The notes: a model not told the origin generated them from the letters alone. A stretch of 64,000 nt of DNA from Polytrichum commune (GCA_950295325.1 OX485807.1:14099001-14163000); one strand, 5' to 3'; counted from the first letter of the stretch, positions 48,104-60,344 are shown. Made by a program: numbers and translations.

Positions 48104-51100
48104 TAGTTGTGTGTTCAATCTTACCATTGGATGATATACAACTTCATTGCATTGTTTTCAAGTTATTATGTGTGGGCGTCAAGAAGAATAATCAATGCAA
48201 GACAACAAGCTATCATTATCTACCAAGAAATCACATCACAATCTATATTCACATGGTACAGTTTTAGAATATCATATGTATGAGAGGTCCAAGTCAAGCT
48301 TCAAACCCTTTAGGAGTTAAGCAAAATCAGATGAACAAAAATTATCATGAAAAGGTCATAAAGAGGGCGAAACACTTGGAAACACTACCGAGCTTCACGA
48401 GCAATTATATTATTGAATCGCTTGCCAAATTTGTGTTAGGATCTACAAATAATCTAATGTCCAAAGAGTTTATCTTCTTATTTTTCACTTTATTGGTGCT
48501 TTATCCCTAGTGAGTTCACTAGCCAAAACACTACAAAAATGTGAGTTGATATAAAGGGTCTAAGTTTATTTTCAAGATATTATTCAAAGTTGAAAGAACA
48601 AAGCATTGAGCAATTGTACACATTCATTATAAGAAGTGAAGTGCTCCCTAAAATACTTGAGGTTGGGTTTATGTTTTTTCTAATGTAGTTTTTTAACCAA
48701 ATGTCTTTGAAAGTTCTCACTTTCAGATTGGTAGTAGGTGTACTAGACATTCTTAGAGAGGCACTTTGAAGTCCTCTAAATGATTCGTGGAATGTTGTTA
48801 ATGTTATTAGCCATGACCATGTTATTTCATAGTGGACAATGTTTCTCAACACTTTAAGAATACAAAATTCCAATTTTCAAGATGGAATCTTTTGTCATTG
48901 GATTGTCATGTCTATGTGTTGTTGTGTTGGGTTGCATGAATACCTTAGCTAAACATTTTGCAATTTGTTTTTTGTTTTTTAATTTTATTATTTGTACCAA
49001 TTTGAAGTTGGGTTATACTAGTTATGCTTAGTTTTCTATAAGTAATGTATCATGCTAGAAAACCAAGGGCACCGATGTTTAGACATAATAAAAGAGTATC
49101 AACAATTGGGTCAAAGTGCAGTTATTCATGATTCAAGGTATCAACAACTTCTAGAATCCAACTTGATAGCCCTTGTCGTAATGCCTAGTTACACATGTGC
49201 ATAGAAAACATCGGGGAGGGTCCCCCCCTTTGTTTTTTGATTTTGACTTTTGTTGTTTTGTCTTGAGAACTTGTAAGTTGAACATGATAACTTCTTGGGA
49301 GCCACATGGAAACTACAAAGCTAGTGGGCATGGTTTGTCCAAATCTAGAGTATGTGTTGGAACTAAGGAGTTCCAACTAACACGCCAGAGACAAGATGCA
49401 CCTCTAAATACAAAAGAGTTGCTTCTGTCCTTCTCGAGAACAATTATACTACCTAAGATCATCAATGACAACATGTTTGAGTTGTATGGGTGAACATTTG
49501 GATAAGATTCCATATGTGGTTTATTTATGATAATATACAATTTATCTCAAAGCCATGGGGGTTTTGGTTTTCGTTAAATTATCATGAGATTTGTTCATGC
49601 CATATAATCATCTTGGTCAAAGAAACTTTGTGTTGTAAGGAAGTGTGACAATATATTGGAGTAATATATTTGTAGAAATGTATTCTTGAAGTTAAACAAA
49701 TTATTTAACGATGGGTTGTTTGAACCACCTTGAGATTACAACAAATTTTTTGGTCATGCTATCAATATTAGTCAATTTATTACATAGTTTCTACATAACA
49801 AAATCGTGTATCAAAGATATCCATCCTATTTTAATATTGCAACATTCAAATACACACATAGGATATACATATAGCTTATTAACAAATATGCCAATGGCTT
49901 TAACTCTTACATGATATAGGGTCTCGATATACAACCAAATACACAATTTATATGGGATTTGTCAAGTTCAAAGCCATGTGCCATATGTTAATGGGGTTGA
50001 AATCTTAATTTATGCATTATCTGATGTCAAGGAGAAACTCTAAATTTATGAATAATCGACATTGGGTGATCATAATACAACATATGTATTTGCATTCAAG
50101 GGCACCCGTGTTGTGCATTCGAACTTAATCCTCATGACATCGAGGTATTCAACTGATTTGAAAAGTGCACTCGATGAACGAGTTAATTTAGATAGGGTCA
50201 TTTTTGACATGATTACACAAAATTGAAAGTATGTAGCTCAAGTATGCTTTTATGTGCATGGAGAAGCCCGAGCTAAGCCTCTCGTATGTTTAACGGTTGA
50301 GTTCAACTACAAGTTTTTGCAATGGGTTGCAACAAACCGAAGAGAGGAGATTGTTACATACAAGTGTACCTCTAATCCATCTACATTGACCCGTGCATTT
50401 AGCTTTCTCCACACTATTCTAAGTGTACACTACTTCAATAACAAAATATAATCATTATTGAATTTAGGTGGTTGTTGTATGGATGAAGTAACAAAGTTAT
50501 AAGTTGTATGATATGGTTTTGACCCAAGGTAATTTGGATGTCCAAAGAGGCAAACGATTTACAGAGGCAACACAATTGCACATACCAGTGTACGTTATGC
50601 CCTTTATAAGTTTGTGATTGATCCATCTCAAGTGTGTCCCAATTCAAGCTCAAAAACACCAATTTTGGTGTTAAAATCTATTAAGAAAAAACCTTCAAGC
50701 TACTCATTATTCGACGGGTTTTGTTTCTTTGATAAATGAGAAGGTACACTTGTATGCAATAATTCCCTCCCGCCCAACAAACCACCACCATCTCTCGCCT
50801 ACCTTCGGGACCACGCCTCCATGATTTGGAAGTTAGGTGGCTTTTTCCATCAATTTGGCACATCACACATTCCATAGGCTCGATCCAACGGACGGGGACA
50901 ACCGATCGCTCATGATGCATGAACCGGGTGATGAGCTTGAGGAATAACTGGTTGAAGTTCACGACTTTAGGGAAATTACCGAGTAGGAATTTAGAGAATA
51001 TACCTCAAATTATAGAAAGAAAGAAAGAAAAACTGATTGATGTCAACATGTAACCCGTTAGCTATGTTCGGGGAAAACCGACGGCTAGTTCATTATCGGC

Positions 51101-52760
51101 CGATGGATTTCCCCTCATGGCCGGTCCAAATTTCCAACCATTGGACGGCAATCCGATTGTAATTTCAATCCTCTGGCAATTAGTTGATGGACCGGAACAT
51201 GTCCCGGAAATGTAGCCGATTCTTCTTGTGAGTTACTGGATTTCAGCCAGAAGCATCCATAGCGTTATTTGTCTGGGGCATCTGATGATGCACTTGAGGA
51301 AGTACCCTAAACCTTAAACTTTTTGAATTATGCAACCTTTCCATGACCAAATCCAATTGCTTCTATGAAGAATTGGGGGACCCTTGGCCTTCAAGTGGTG
51401 AAGGCATTGCTAGGTTCAATTCCTGCCAAGGATATTAACTCTTCAAATTTAAAGTTCTGAACATGCCTTTCATTTCACTTATTCAAGATTTTGTACTAAG
51501 AAATGATTTCTAGTAACTTTTCATACATTTTTTAAACAATTAGTGCCGATATGAATTCCATTTAATTGGATATTGGCCAATAAAAATATGAAAATATAGG
51601 CAATTGGCCAATTGATTTTACAAAAGACCGGCTCTTGCCGATGTAAATTGGAAAAAATCCGACCCTTCGTAGCAACTACCGGCAATTAGCCACTAAGGCT
51701 TCAAAAACTTCCTGAACTCTGCCCGTTAGACTTGGAAACCATGGGATCTCAACTAATTATGGTATGTGGATGTTACGTGGTTTTTTTTCATTTTCTCCAC
51801 CTCCTACCAATCAGATTTACCCAACAAAGCTTGTGTTGCATTAGCAAGTCTATAATTAAAACATATGCAAAAATCGGATTGAAAATCGAACTTCCTTTGA
51901 TTTAATTATGGTTATTGGAGAGCCCAATTGTGTTCATTATTGAGTGTAGAGTAGTTATTAGTATTATTAGTATATGAAGATATAGTCCAATCTCTTTTAA
52001 ACACGTGTCTTTATGATGTTTGCTCTTTGATCCTCTTCGAACCACGTATTGATCAAATCTAGGGATCTGATGAAGAAAACAAACCACTTAAGACCAGTAG
52101 ATGTGATTAGTATGTGGCTTGGTTGTAGCTAAAGTGTCTTCAAGGGCCTACAAGGCGCTTAGGAGTTGTTGGCTAAATTAAAACCCTAAATGCCTAAGCA
52201 ATCAATAAATTATTAAAAACAATATGAAATTAAAGAAGTTCTCCAAAGCAAATTGTTTATATTTATTCGGTAGTTATATGCATTGTTTGCAAATAGGGGT
52301 TCTACATCACCCGCAACATAAAGATTGTGATAATCCTTTCATGGTTTTTTTTGCGGTGGACCTTGAAGTGGTTAAAACCCTCTTTTTTTTTTCGTTGAAT
52401 TGCAAAATTCCTTACACGGAGATTTTGCAGAATTTGCAACTCATGTTTTGAATCTATCAAAGCAAAGCTTAAGAAATTATCTTTTCATGTATTTTGAATT
52501 ATTTAAAGAGAAAAATGCATGTAACATGTTTGTTTTGGTAAAGACTAATGCATAATATGCTTATACTAATTCTATGGAATTTTTTTAGAATCACGTTTTG
52601 TGGCGTTGTTTTACATGACAACCTCAAGCAAGGTCTCCAAATTGTCACCAATTAATATTTTCATAGCACTTCTTTGGTATGAGGTCAATCCCCAAGCTTT
52701 TGGGGTGAAAGGCTAATACCATCGTACATGACAGCTTCAATGAAATTTCTACTATACACA
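48104..52760. other. Intergenic DNA, no gene recognised
   Basis: Mostly AT-rich without domains. 50760-51260 is less AT-rich (ccgacggctagttcattatc, atggccggtcc) but encodes nothing recognisable. Part of the dispersed tcttttaaacacgtgt repeat lies at 51960-52085. Confidence 0.4.
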
Positions 52761-52772
52761 TAGTTTTTAATA

Positions 52773-53138
52773 AGGCACCACGGGCCTTGGCTTGGTGGTT
52801 AGAGCTCTTGCCCCCAATGAGGAGGTTGTGGGTTCTATTCCCCATGCCGGCGTGGTGCTCACCACCTTAGTCCACCCAACTATGGTGGGGGGTCCTTGGA
52901 CCTTGTTGTATGGGTACCTCAAAGCCCTTTGGGGGGATACCATGTCCGGTATCTTCAAGGCACTAGTGGCTAGCTAGGAACTAGTATAGTGTGTCACTAT
53001 AGTGTCCATCCTCGAAAGGGGAGAGTAGTATTGTCCCAGTGTCCCCTTGTCCAGTGGCCATCGGGTCATTGGCATTACGAACGGACACTTTATTCACACC
53101 GGCCCCTTGCTAAAAAGGGACCGGAGTTTCTATCTATC
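52773..53138 (+). mobile_element. tRNA-derived SINE, copy 1, 366 bp
   Basis: The head is tRNA-like: an A-box-like tggcttggtgg near 52787 and a B-box-like ggttctattcc near 52831. A non-tRNA body follows, and the tail is short (tatctatc). It is flanked by a 12-bp target duplication, tagtttttaata, at 52761-52772 and 53139-53150. It would be transcribed by RNA polymerase III and mobilised by a partner LINE. A second, highly similar copy is at 54994-55363. Confidence 0.88.
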
Positions 53139-53659
53139 TAGTTTTTAATATTTAGAAAATGGCATTTGACATGGGAAGTTTTGGAAAACATGCAATTTTT
53201 TTTAAATGAAACATTATTTTAAAAATAAATCGAGTTAAATAGTCATGTGGGTTTCCTCAATCATGCCAACTTTTGAGGTTGCAATGATTAGCGAGTTTTG
53301 AGTATATAGTCCAACCTCTTTTAAACACATGTGTTTTTAGTGTCAATTCTTAATCCACACCTAATCACAACCCCCTCAAATATAGGTGTTAAGATTGTTG
53401 TTTTGTTTGCTTCATGGCCATCTACACAACATTACACAAACTGTGGTGGAAGCTCATTTTCTTTTCTAAAAGGGGGGGAGGCTTCCACTAGGTTGTCAAG
53501 GTGGCCTAGCATAAGGGAGTGTAGATCGTGCTACTACTTGCCCAATTAGTCTCAACCTCCGTGTTGCACACATGTCGATAGCAAACGTCGAGCTTGAAAT
53601 TTTCAAATCCGTTGTTTTTTTACTATGCAAAGGTCACCGAATCTGGGGACATGCCCACA

Positions 53660-53730
53660 TGTTGGGCCACCTTCACAAAGTGAACAATACTCAAGTTTAT
53701 TAAAATTCACTTTGTGAAGGTGGCCCAACA
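53660..53730. repeat. Perfect 25-bp inverted repeat, 21-bp loop
   Basis: The left arm 53660-53684 begins tgttgggccaccttcacaaa. The right arm 53706-53730 is its exact reverse complement. A diverged single-arm relative (ccacccttgccaaagtgaac) occurs near 35346, followed by the same caatactca. It could fold into a stable stem. Confidence 0.8.
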
Positions 53731-54840
53731 GAAGGGGAGCATGATTCTCTTCTAATTCCCAACATTAGGGCAACACCCTAGTGCTAAGCGTTGTTATGTA
53801 CATGACACACACTATTTAAATTATACACCATTGCTTTGAGATTTATGATGGGGCAACTTACCTTGGTAACATGATTTGCAATCAACATATACAATAGCAA
53901 GATTAATTTATACGAGGACATAACGTATCCCTGCAACTCAAGCTTTGAAATATATTCATTCAATTGTTGTACTCAACTAGGTTGTAAGTAAGAGCACCCC
54001 CCAATGTTTGTTCTAGAAAGCTCTGCCAAAGTGCATTGGACAACATTATCCTTAGTTTACATCATGGGTCATTGCCACTACAAGATGGATTTTGGATATC
54101 CAAATCAAAAATGCTAATAGATTTTAATACCTAAAACTATCTTGTAATGGCAAAGAACCAATAACAACAACTCGTGATCTTTGTAGTGCTTGATTCATTT
54201 TCACATAACATTTGTGAATGGATGTTATAACTTTCCACATTTTGACCCACCATAAGTGTCCTTTCGAGCATTTAAAAACTATGATGCTTTTAGAAGGGAG
54301 GGTGCTTAAACCAACACTTTAAGCTATTGCGCATACATGTGGCTATGTGGTTGATTCTTTTTTAAAAAGAAACATCATATTAGCCTTTGGGCTATAGATA
54401 GGTATAAAGAAAGGTTTTTTTTTGCCTCAATTGAATACCGTAAGCTTATAGCAGGTTGGGTAGAAAACAATTGCAAATAATTAAGTCTATTTTTTAGAAG
54501 TCACCGGGCTAGATGCCCAAAATGAAAGGAAAAGGAATCATCAAAAATACTAAATTTTAGGAAATTCTCTAATCTTCCCAAGGTGATCTCTCTTGACTTG
54601 GCATGTACAAACTTTAATATCACTTGCAATGCTCAATAATTTGTCAACCTTGTCAGTGTAATGGAACATACGGTTGATTTTCCTCTAGCACTTAGCCATG
54701 CTTGCAAATTCTCAAACAACCTCTACTGAACATGAGCACAAAATGTCATAAAAACATTGTTGGCAACCCTAATTAACACACTACAATGGCTTAACCTAAA
54801 CCCTCAAGGCTAACCTCGCATGCTTATATATATATATAAT
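53731..54840. other. Intergenic DNA, no gene recognised
   Basis: AT-rich, with a short (ta)n run near 54826-54838 just before the solo LTR. No domains seen. Confidence 0.4.
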
Positions 54841-54845
54841 CAAGT

Positions 54846-56139
54846 TGTAATAAACCTCCCACGGGCTTATCACCAACTTACACAATAACAATTATCAATC
54901 AAAATGATGAGTCGAAGAACTCAATTTATTTTCCTTGTAATGTCTAATTACAATCATAGATAAGTAGATCTTGGTCTAAGCTCAACCTCATGAAAGAAAG
55001 AGAAACTCCGGTCCCTTTTAACAAGGGGCCGGCGTGAATAAAGTGTCCGTTTGTAATGCCAATGAACCCGATGGCCACTGGACAAGGGGACACTGGGACA
55101 ATACTACTCTCCCCTTTCGAGGATGGACACTATAGTGACACACTATACTAGTTCCTAGCTAGCCACTAGTGCCTTGAAGATACCGGACATGGTATCCCCC
55201 CAAAGGGCTTTGAGGTACCCATACAACAAGGTCCAAGGACCCCCCACCATAGTTGGGTGGACTAAGGTGGTGAGCACCACGCCGGCATGGGGAATAGAAC
55301 CCACAACCTCCTCATTGGGGGCCATGAGCCTAACCACCAAGCCAAGGCCCGTGGTGCCTTCCGACCTCATGACCTTAGAAGAGAGACAAAGAAGATCCCC
55401 TCTCCTCCCCCGAGCTTCCTCTTATGCCAAAGCCACTACTTTTCCTTTTTATTTTCACATATAGTAAAAGTATTCTATTCATAGCTCCATCTTTTAGTTC
55501 TACTATGAATCTTCTATCTTTGGTTCTTCTAGAACCTTCGTCCATCTTTTCACTCAATCACATTCTTCTAGTTGGAACTGTCTAATTCCAACTTAATTCA
55601 TCCATCCCTTCATCTAGTTGGAATTGTCTACTTCCAACTTGATCCATCCATCATTTCTTCTAGTCAAAACTATCTAATTCCAACTTGTTTCATCCATCAT
55701 TTCTTCTAGTCAGAACTGTCCAATTCCAACTTGTTTCATCCATCCTCTCTTCTAGTTGGAACTGTCTAATTCCCAACTTGGTTCATCCATCAATTCTTCT
55801 AGTTAGAACTGTCTAATTCCAACCAGATTCATTGGAGTTAGACAGTCCAATGAATAGCATTCATCTTTCCAAATTTGGAGTGGTCTAACTCCAGTGCACC
55901 TCATCGAGACCTCTCTAACTCATGTGCACATGTTCTCAATCTGGAATGGTCTAATTCCAATGCACTAAATGCAAAGTTGTCTAACTCCAATGCACATATC
56001 GTCAATCTAGAGTTGTCTAGCTCCAGTCCATCCTTCTTCACCTGGGAGTTGTCGTGCTCCCATCATCCTCTGCTTACACACTCGCGCATGTGGTTAGATT
56101 ATTCAACCATCCATCAACATTTCTAGTCACCTTATTACA
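54846..56139. mobile_element. Solo LTR (copy B) with a SINE nested inside
   Basis: Starts TGTAATAA and ends TTATTACA, a perfect 8-bp inverted terminus. It is flanked by an exact 5-bp duplication, caagt (54841-54845 and 56140-56144). Without the nested SINE it is about 915 bp. It is homologous to 30505-31328 and carries about six units of the 47-bp agttggaactgtctaattcc repeat. No retrotransposon body adjoins it. Confidence 0.8.
54994..55363 (-). mobile_element. tRNA-derived SINE, copy 2, 370 bp, minus strand
   Basis: Reverse-strand copy of 52773-53138 with few differences. Its flanking duplication is acctcatga (54985-54993 and 55364-55372). It interrupts the solo LTR where copy A of that LTR is continuous, which confirms insertion after the LTR formed. 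Confidence 0.88.
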
Positions 56140-56144
56140 CAAGT

Positions 56145-56960
56145 AAGTTAATGTTACGTTAGGTATTAGAAGTAGTTCAGTGCTGTAAAGCTCAATACAG
56201 CTCGAATCTCAGAGCCCGTGTCCAATAAATGCGAATTTATATACGACTCGGGTGGGGCTAAATTTTATTCGCATCAATTTCGAGGGAAGATCTAGTTTTA
56301 TATATGTCGCTCAAATTGGGTGAAGCTCCAAGTGGACGCTAAGTTAAGAAAGTAGACTACATAACTTAGTGTATTGACGAGTGTCTTTAATTACTGGCAA
56401 CAGCGGAGTAATAGTATAGTATAGGCAAGTTAGGGCATCCAAAGAAGTACTTTGTGTCTGCCAATTAATGGCTACGGTTTTCTATAACACCCGGCTTCAA
56501 AACCTGTACGCGAAGTTACTGTAAAGAGTAACACACTCGTCAGTAACACTGCACATAGTTGGTCCACGTGCACATGAAAACGCTTTACAAAACGCGAGGG
56601 CTTTTCCCTCATTTTCAAAAACGTTGCGGGAAAAAGAAAAAGAAAAATAATAGTCACGTACAAGGTAAGGTACTTCGCCCCTTGTTTTTGGGAAGAGGGT
56701 GCATTCCGAGGAACTTGGAACTTTCATAGCATCCTTGATGTCAAGGGAGATTCACCTCAATGTCACCAACATGTTCATGATTCGTCGCTTTTCATGTAGA
56801 AATCAACTCCGCTATGGAACTCTAGGAAGAAAAAACTTTCCGTTTCAACAAGATTTGAAAACATCCAACAATTTCAAAGTCGAAGTTTCTAAGTTGGGCT
56901 ACCTAGTGAATTCTTAGTTATGTTTGTCAATTGGATGACGGCATGGACAAGGAATTATAT
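56145..56960. other. Unassigned DNA between the solo LTR and the Penelope-like element
   Basis: Somewhat richer in CpG than its surroundings (tatacgactcgggtgggg, gcgagggc). The open frames are short and match no family I know. Confidence 0.4.
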
Positions 56961-56961
56961 G

Positions 56962-57156
56962 AGAGAGTTGGGCATTTCTTGAGAGAAGCTAAGCTTACTT
57001 TCAAGCATAGTTCTTTTTTCAAATAACATCCTCTTAGTAAGAGGCCATACCATTCTTCCATATATCTATGTATCTATCAAAACCAGGGAGGGTGGGTGGG
57101 ATCATTCCCTCATCCCATTGCAATACAAATGTTAAAACATAACACTTTTAGAGTTT
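56962..57156 (-). repeat. Terminal direct repeat, downstream copy
   Basis: 195 bp starting agagagttgggcatttctt. It lies 3' of the RT on the coding strand. The near-identity with 62200-62394 points to recent formation. I found no hammerhead ribozyme core in it. Confidence 0.9.
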
Positions 57157-58122
57157 CATACAAAGATTTTTTGTTACACGTAAAACCTTGGAGTATTCCA
57201 TGATACTAAGGTTTTCCAATGTAAACCCTATCAAAGACTCCTTACAACTTAACTCCGGTAAATCAAATGTAAACTTGTAACACCAATCATATGCTCAATA
57301 ACTTGCAATGTAGAATAAAACTGTTCATTGCATATGTTTTAGATAATCTTCATCTACACACACTATTTTGCAATTCGATGGTATACAAAACCTAATGTAG
57401 CCGTCATATTTGTGAAGGGTCTGCCTCACCTGTGCCCATGCCACCAACCAAATCCACGGAGAGGGTTAGTAACGTACACGAGGTGAATTACAACAGAACC
57501 CAATTGTTATCTATGTCACACAAACTTATACAGCATAAACATACATTTGGTATCCCCATCATACACAATACTCAGTACTTTCAATGAGTATTTTACCTGT
57601 TCTTTAGCCATTTGCTTCCTTTGACGTTCAAAGCTTGAAGTCAGTCACTTCCACTTCCTCCAAACTCACGTCACGTTTACCCTAATCCCAGAAGTTACTA
57701 AGTGTAAACTGCTAATACTGTTTACACTTGGAAAGGAAGTACTGAAGATGGCTTCCTCTTATTATACGATTAGGTAAACTTCTATGACCGTAGATGCAAG
57801 TTCTGAATCTACGGCTGAGCCTTTTTAAAAAAAAAATCTCCCTTTGCTGGATCCCTAGGGTGGAACCTTACATAGGGTCTTTATTCAAAGTGTTAAGATC
57901 TCTTAATGGCAAGCCAAGAACTAAGTATAGAGAGAGAGAGAGAGACCCACCACCATTTATAACCCCTGGTATGTCATATATAATTTCCAGAGATAGGATG
58001 CATGTGTTTATTAATAAAAGACGACACATGCATCCACTCTCGGTATGCATGCCAGTCCTCTGTATAATTCTCTCTGCTCTGCTCTTAGTTAACATTAACT
58101 TCTAAGTATAACCTTAGACCTG
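57157..58122 (-). other. 3' untranslated region of the Penelope-like element
   Basis: Non-coding DNA between the RT stop and the terminal repeat. It contains an (ag)n run near 57928-57945. No endonuclease domain is seen on either strand. Confidence 0.5.
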
Positions 58123-59631
58123 TTATGTCTCTCTCAGAATAGCAGAAACAGTGGTAGTAAAGATAGAAGTGATACCTTGGAGTAGTCTGATTAGGTCAGT
58201 TACCTTGAATTTGATAGCTGGAAAAGTTGTGGTAGATAGGGTCGAAGTTACCAACTGTATCAGTTTCTGTTTTCTGAATCCATTGCTAGACAGAGTATTT
58301 ACCAGATTTTGGATTTCCAGCATTGCCAGTTGGATATCACTAGATAAATATAATATGGGGATAGTCTGTGATATAACAACGTTATAAGCTTGTTTTACTG
58401 GCCTACATGAGTTAAACTTGATATACTGCGTGTATGTAAAAGGGAGGTCACGCCGTTTATCAAATTTTTGGAGGGTGAAAGTTCCAAGATTTTCATTGGA
58501 GACATCCACCAAAACATTCATAGAGTGTGCTTTCACACCATGATTAGGATATATCGATGAGAAATTAGACACTTCCGTCTTAATTTCTAAGATGTGTAAC
58601 GGGTAAATCCAAAATGGGTTAGACCCGGTTCTTGGTTGTTTAGGGTCGAGAAAAATTTGCGCTTCTCCAACATTGATCCAACAAAGGTCATCAATGTATC
58701 TAAAGGCGTGAGCAAACTTAGCCATGATGTCCACACGTCCAAGTTTAGCAAGTCTATGAATAAATTTAATTTCGTATGACAATAGGTATAGGTTGCACCA
58801 TAATGGTGAACAAGAGAATCCCATAGGGATGCCTAAGTCTTGTTTCCAAACCCTGTTGCCCAATCGTATGTGACAATTAGCAATAAGCCACTTTTGTAAC
58901 TCCAAAAACTTTGTTACTGACATGTAGGTCCAGTTACCATAGTTGGGGCATGTGGAAGCCCATACAACTTTTGAGGTAACCCCTAATGTGCTAGATTTGA
59001 ACCAAAAGCTTGGTTCACTTCTAGGATGCTTTCTTTTGAAATTTTTAACTCCGAGTGAAGTTATGAATTCCATAGCTTCAAATAGAGTATCATGGCCATT
59101 TATCAGGATAGTCTCAAAGCACCTTGTAATATCCGCAACATAAAGGTTATGGATATTGCTCGGTAGATTGATGCAAAAGTCATTTATAGAGTCGATGATC
59201 CAGTAAATGGATGTGTCGACATGTAGGAAGTTTTTATATCCAATTGTAGTTAGTTTAGCCCATTCCTTAACGTCTTCTAGGAGGGCCATAGTTGCAATGG
59301 TGATTAGAGTAGCAATGTTAACAAAGATAGAACCAAATGCATTGGTTATCCATCTATATTTACGTTTGTGAAATTTGTATATGGCCATTATGTAAGGTAG
59401 TTCCTTACCATGGACGGGTAATTCCACTATAATTTTATGCATTGTCATAAGAAGAGTATTGGTAACTTCTTCAATTGACAACCATTTGCCTTGACTCATG
59501 CATGGTATAAAATCCGGACTATTAAGTCTATTCAAGGCTTGCATTCGTATATGACTAATACATATGAAGCAAACATTGTTTGCAGCCTTATCTAGGCCAG
59601 AAATGTAGATATTTTTGAGGATCCAATTCAA
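58123..59631 (-). CDS. Reverse transcriptase of the Penelope-like element
   Basis: Copies element RNA into DNA. The open frame extends upstream to about 59651 (YLFSENVVNDELNWILKNIY). In order: DKAANNVCFICISHIR, which matches the Penelope DKA...C..Y block; IYKFHKRKYRWITNAFGS, RT fingers; motif A YVADITRCFETI with the catalytic Asp; motif B GIPMGFSCSPLWCNLYL; motif C FRYIDDL with the paired Asp; then LQKFDKRRDLPFTYTQYIKF and RPVKQAYN, equivalent to the conserved post-RT K...S/RP..K block. All three catalytic aspartates are present. No GIY-YIG follows. The first codon of the longest frame is TTG, so this part is probably not translated separately but joined to the upstream frame near 59651-59678. 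Confidence 0.85.
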   Translation of the reverse strand: MNWILKNIYISGLDKAANNVCFICISHIRMQALNRLNSPDFIPCMSQGKWLSIEEVTNTLLMTMHKIIVELPVHGKELPYIMAIYKFHKRKYRWITNAFGSIFVNIATLITIATMALLEDVKEWAKLTTIGYKNFLHVDTSIYWIIDSINDFCINLPSNIHNLYVADITRCFETILINGHDTLFEAMEFITSLGVKNFKRKHPRSEPSFWFKSSTLGVTSKVVWASTCPNYGNWTYMSVTKFLELQKWLIANCHIRLGNRVWKQDLGIPMGFSCSPLWCNLYLLSYEIKFIHRLAKLGRVDIMAKFAHAFRYIDDLCWINVGEAQIFLDPKQPRTGSNPFWIYPLHILEIKTEVSNFSSIYPNHGVKAHSMNVLVDVSNENLGTFTLQKFDKRRDLPFTYTQYIKFNSCRPVKQAYNVVISQTIPILYLSSDIQLAMLEIQNLVNTLSSNGFRKQKLIQLVTSTLSTTTFPAIKFKVTDLIRLLQGITSIFTTTVSAILRET

Positions 59632-59642
59632 CTCATCATTGA

Positions 59643-60344
59643 CTACATTTTCTGAGAAAAGATAAGGTTGTGAGTACCTGAATCCGTATTTGTATCAAGT
59701 AATAAGACCCGGCATCGTTCCCTAACCTCCTTGCAGGCGTGTTCCATATTCACCATATGAGTAATGTTAAGAACCTGGCAAACTTGTAAAAAAGTGTCAT
59801 ATACAACTTGGATAACTTCAAAAATTAAAGTGGGTCTAAGAGGTATGTGGTTCAAACCCATCTTTAGTGCATGTCTCAAGCCTTTGTGTTGGACAATGGA
59901 AATGTCCATTGTCCTTACATGACCCTTGCCATTTTCACTTTCTTGTTCATTATCAATTGCATCCAAATCAATGAACCTCCATAATCTGTTAGAGGAATGA
60001 CAAATGCATTTAACCTCTTTCCCCATGAGCTCAGTAATTTCAAAATCCTTGAAAACCATGCCTGGTTTATAACAAAACATAGACATGTTGGGGTGATAGC
60101 ACCATGCAAACATGATATTAAAAAGAGCTGGTACATATTGTGGTATGGATAGGAGTATGAAAATTTCTGAAAAGAATTTTTTCATATGTATCCATTCCAA
60201 TGCTCTGCTGCAGTAAAAAACATGTACGATACCGGTAAAATCTGAGTTTTTTCTTCTAGTGATGACTTTCTTACCAAGAGTGTTATATGTGAGGTGTCTT
60301 TGGTCATCTGTCAAGACAAGCAAAACAGTATGTCTTAGCAACAC
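59643..60344 (-). CDS. Penelope-type N-terminal region upstream of RT
   Basis: It contains CYKPGMVFKDFEITELMGKE, a short Cys motif (KCICHSSNRLW) and GHVRTMDISIVQHKGLRHAL. The last resembles the block before RT in Penelope-like proteins (histidine-valine, threonine, then an LR..L..G segment). A good 3' splice site (ttgcttgtcttgacag, about 60306) lies just upstream, so the real start of this exon is probably there (DDQRHLTYNTLGKK). The frame changes relative to the RT over about 26 bp near 59652-59677. Confidence 0.7.
   Translation of the reverse strand: MLLRHTVLLVLTDDQRHLTYNTLGKKVITRRKNSDFTGIVHVFYCSRALEWIHMKKFFSEIFILLSIPQYVPALFNIMFAWCYHPNMSMFCYKPGMVFKDFEITELMGKEVKCICHSSNRLWRFIDLDAIDNEQESENGKGHVRTMDISIVQHKGLRHALKMGLNHIPLRPTLIFEVIQVVYDTFLQVCQVLNITHMVNMEHACKEVRERCRVLLLDTNTDSGTHNLIFSQKM

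Noticed and set aside
52780-52860. Functional tRNA gene
   Set aside because: Only box-like motifs are kept. The cloverleaf arms do not pair well and the sequence runs on into a SINE body.
52792-52977. Short protein frames shared by both SINE copies
   Set aside because: Similarity comes from the SINE sequence itself. Frames exist on both strands and none is under a plausible promoter other than Pol III boxes.
56930-56965. Telomeric repeats at the Penelope-like element end
   Set aside because: No TTTAGGG or CCCTAAA array at either boundary.
56962-57156. Hammerhead ribozyme in the Penelope-like repeats
   Set aside because: Looked for the CTGATGA and GAAA core on both strands and did not find it.
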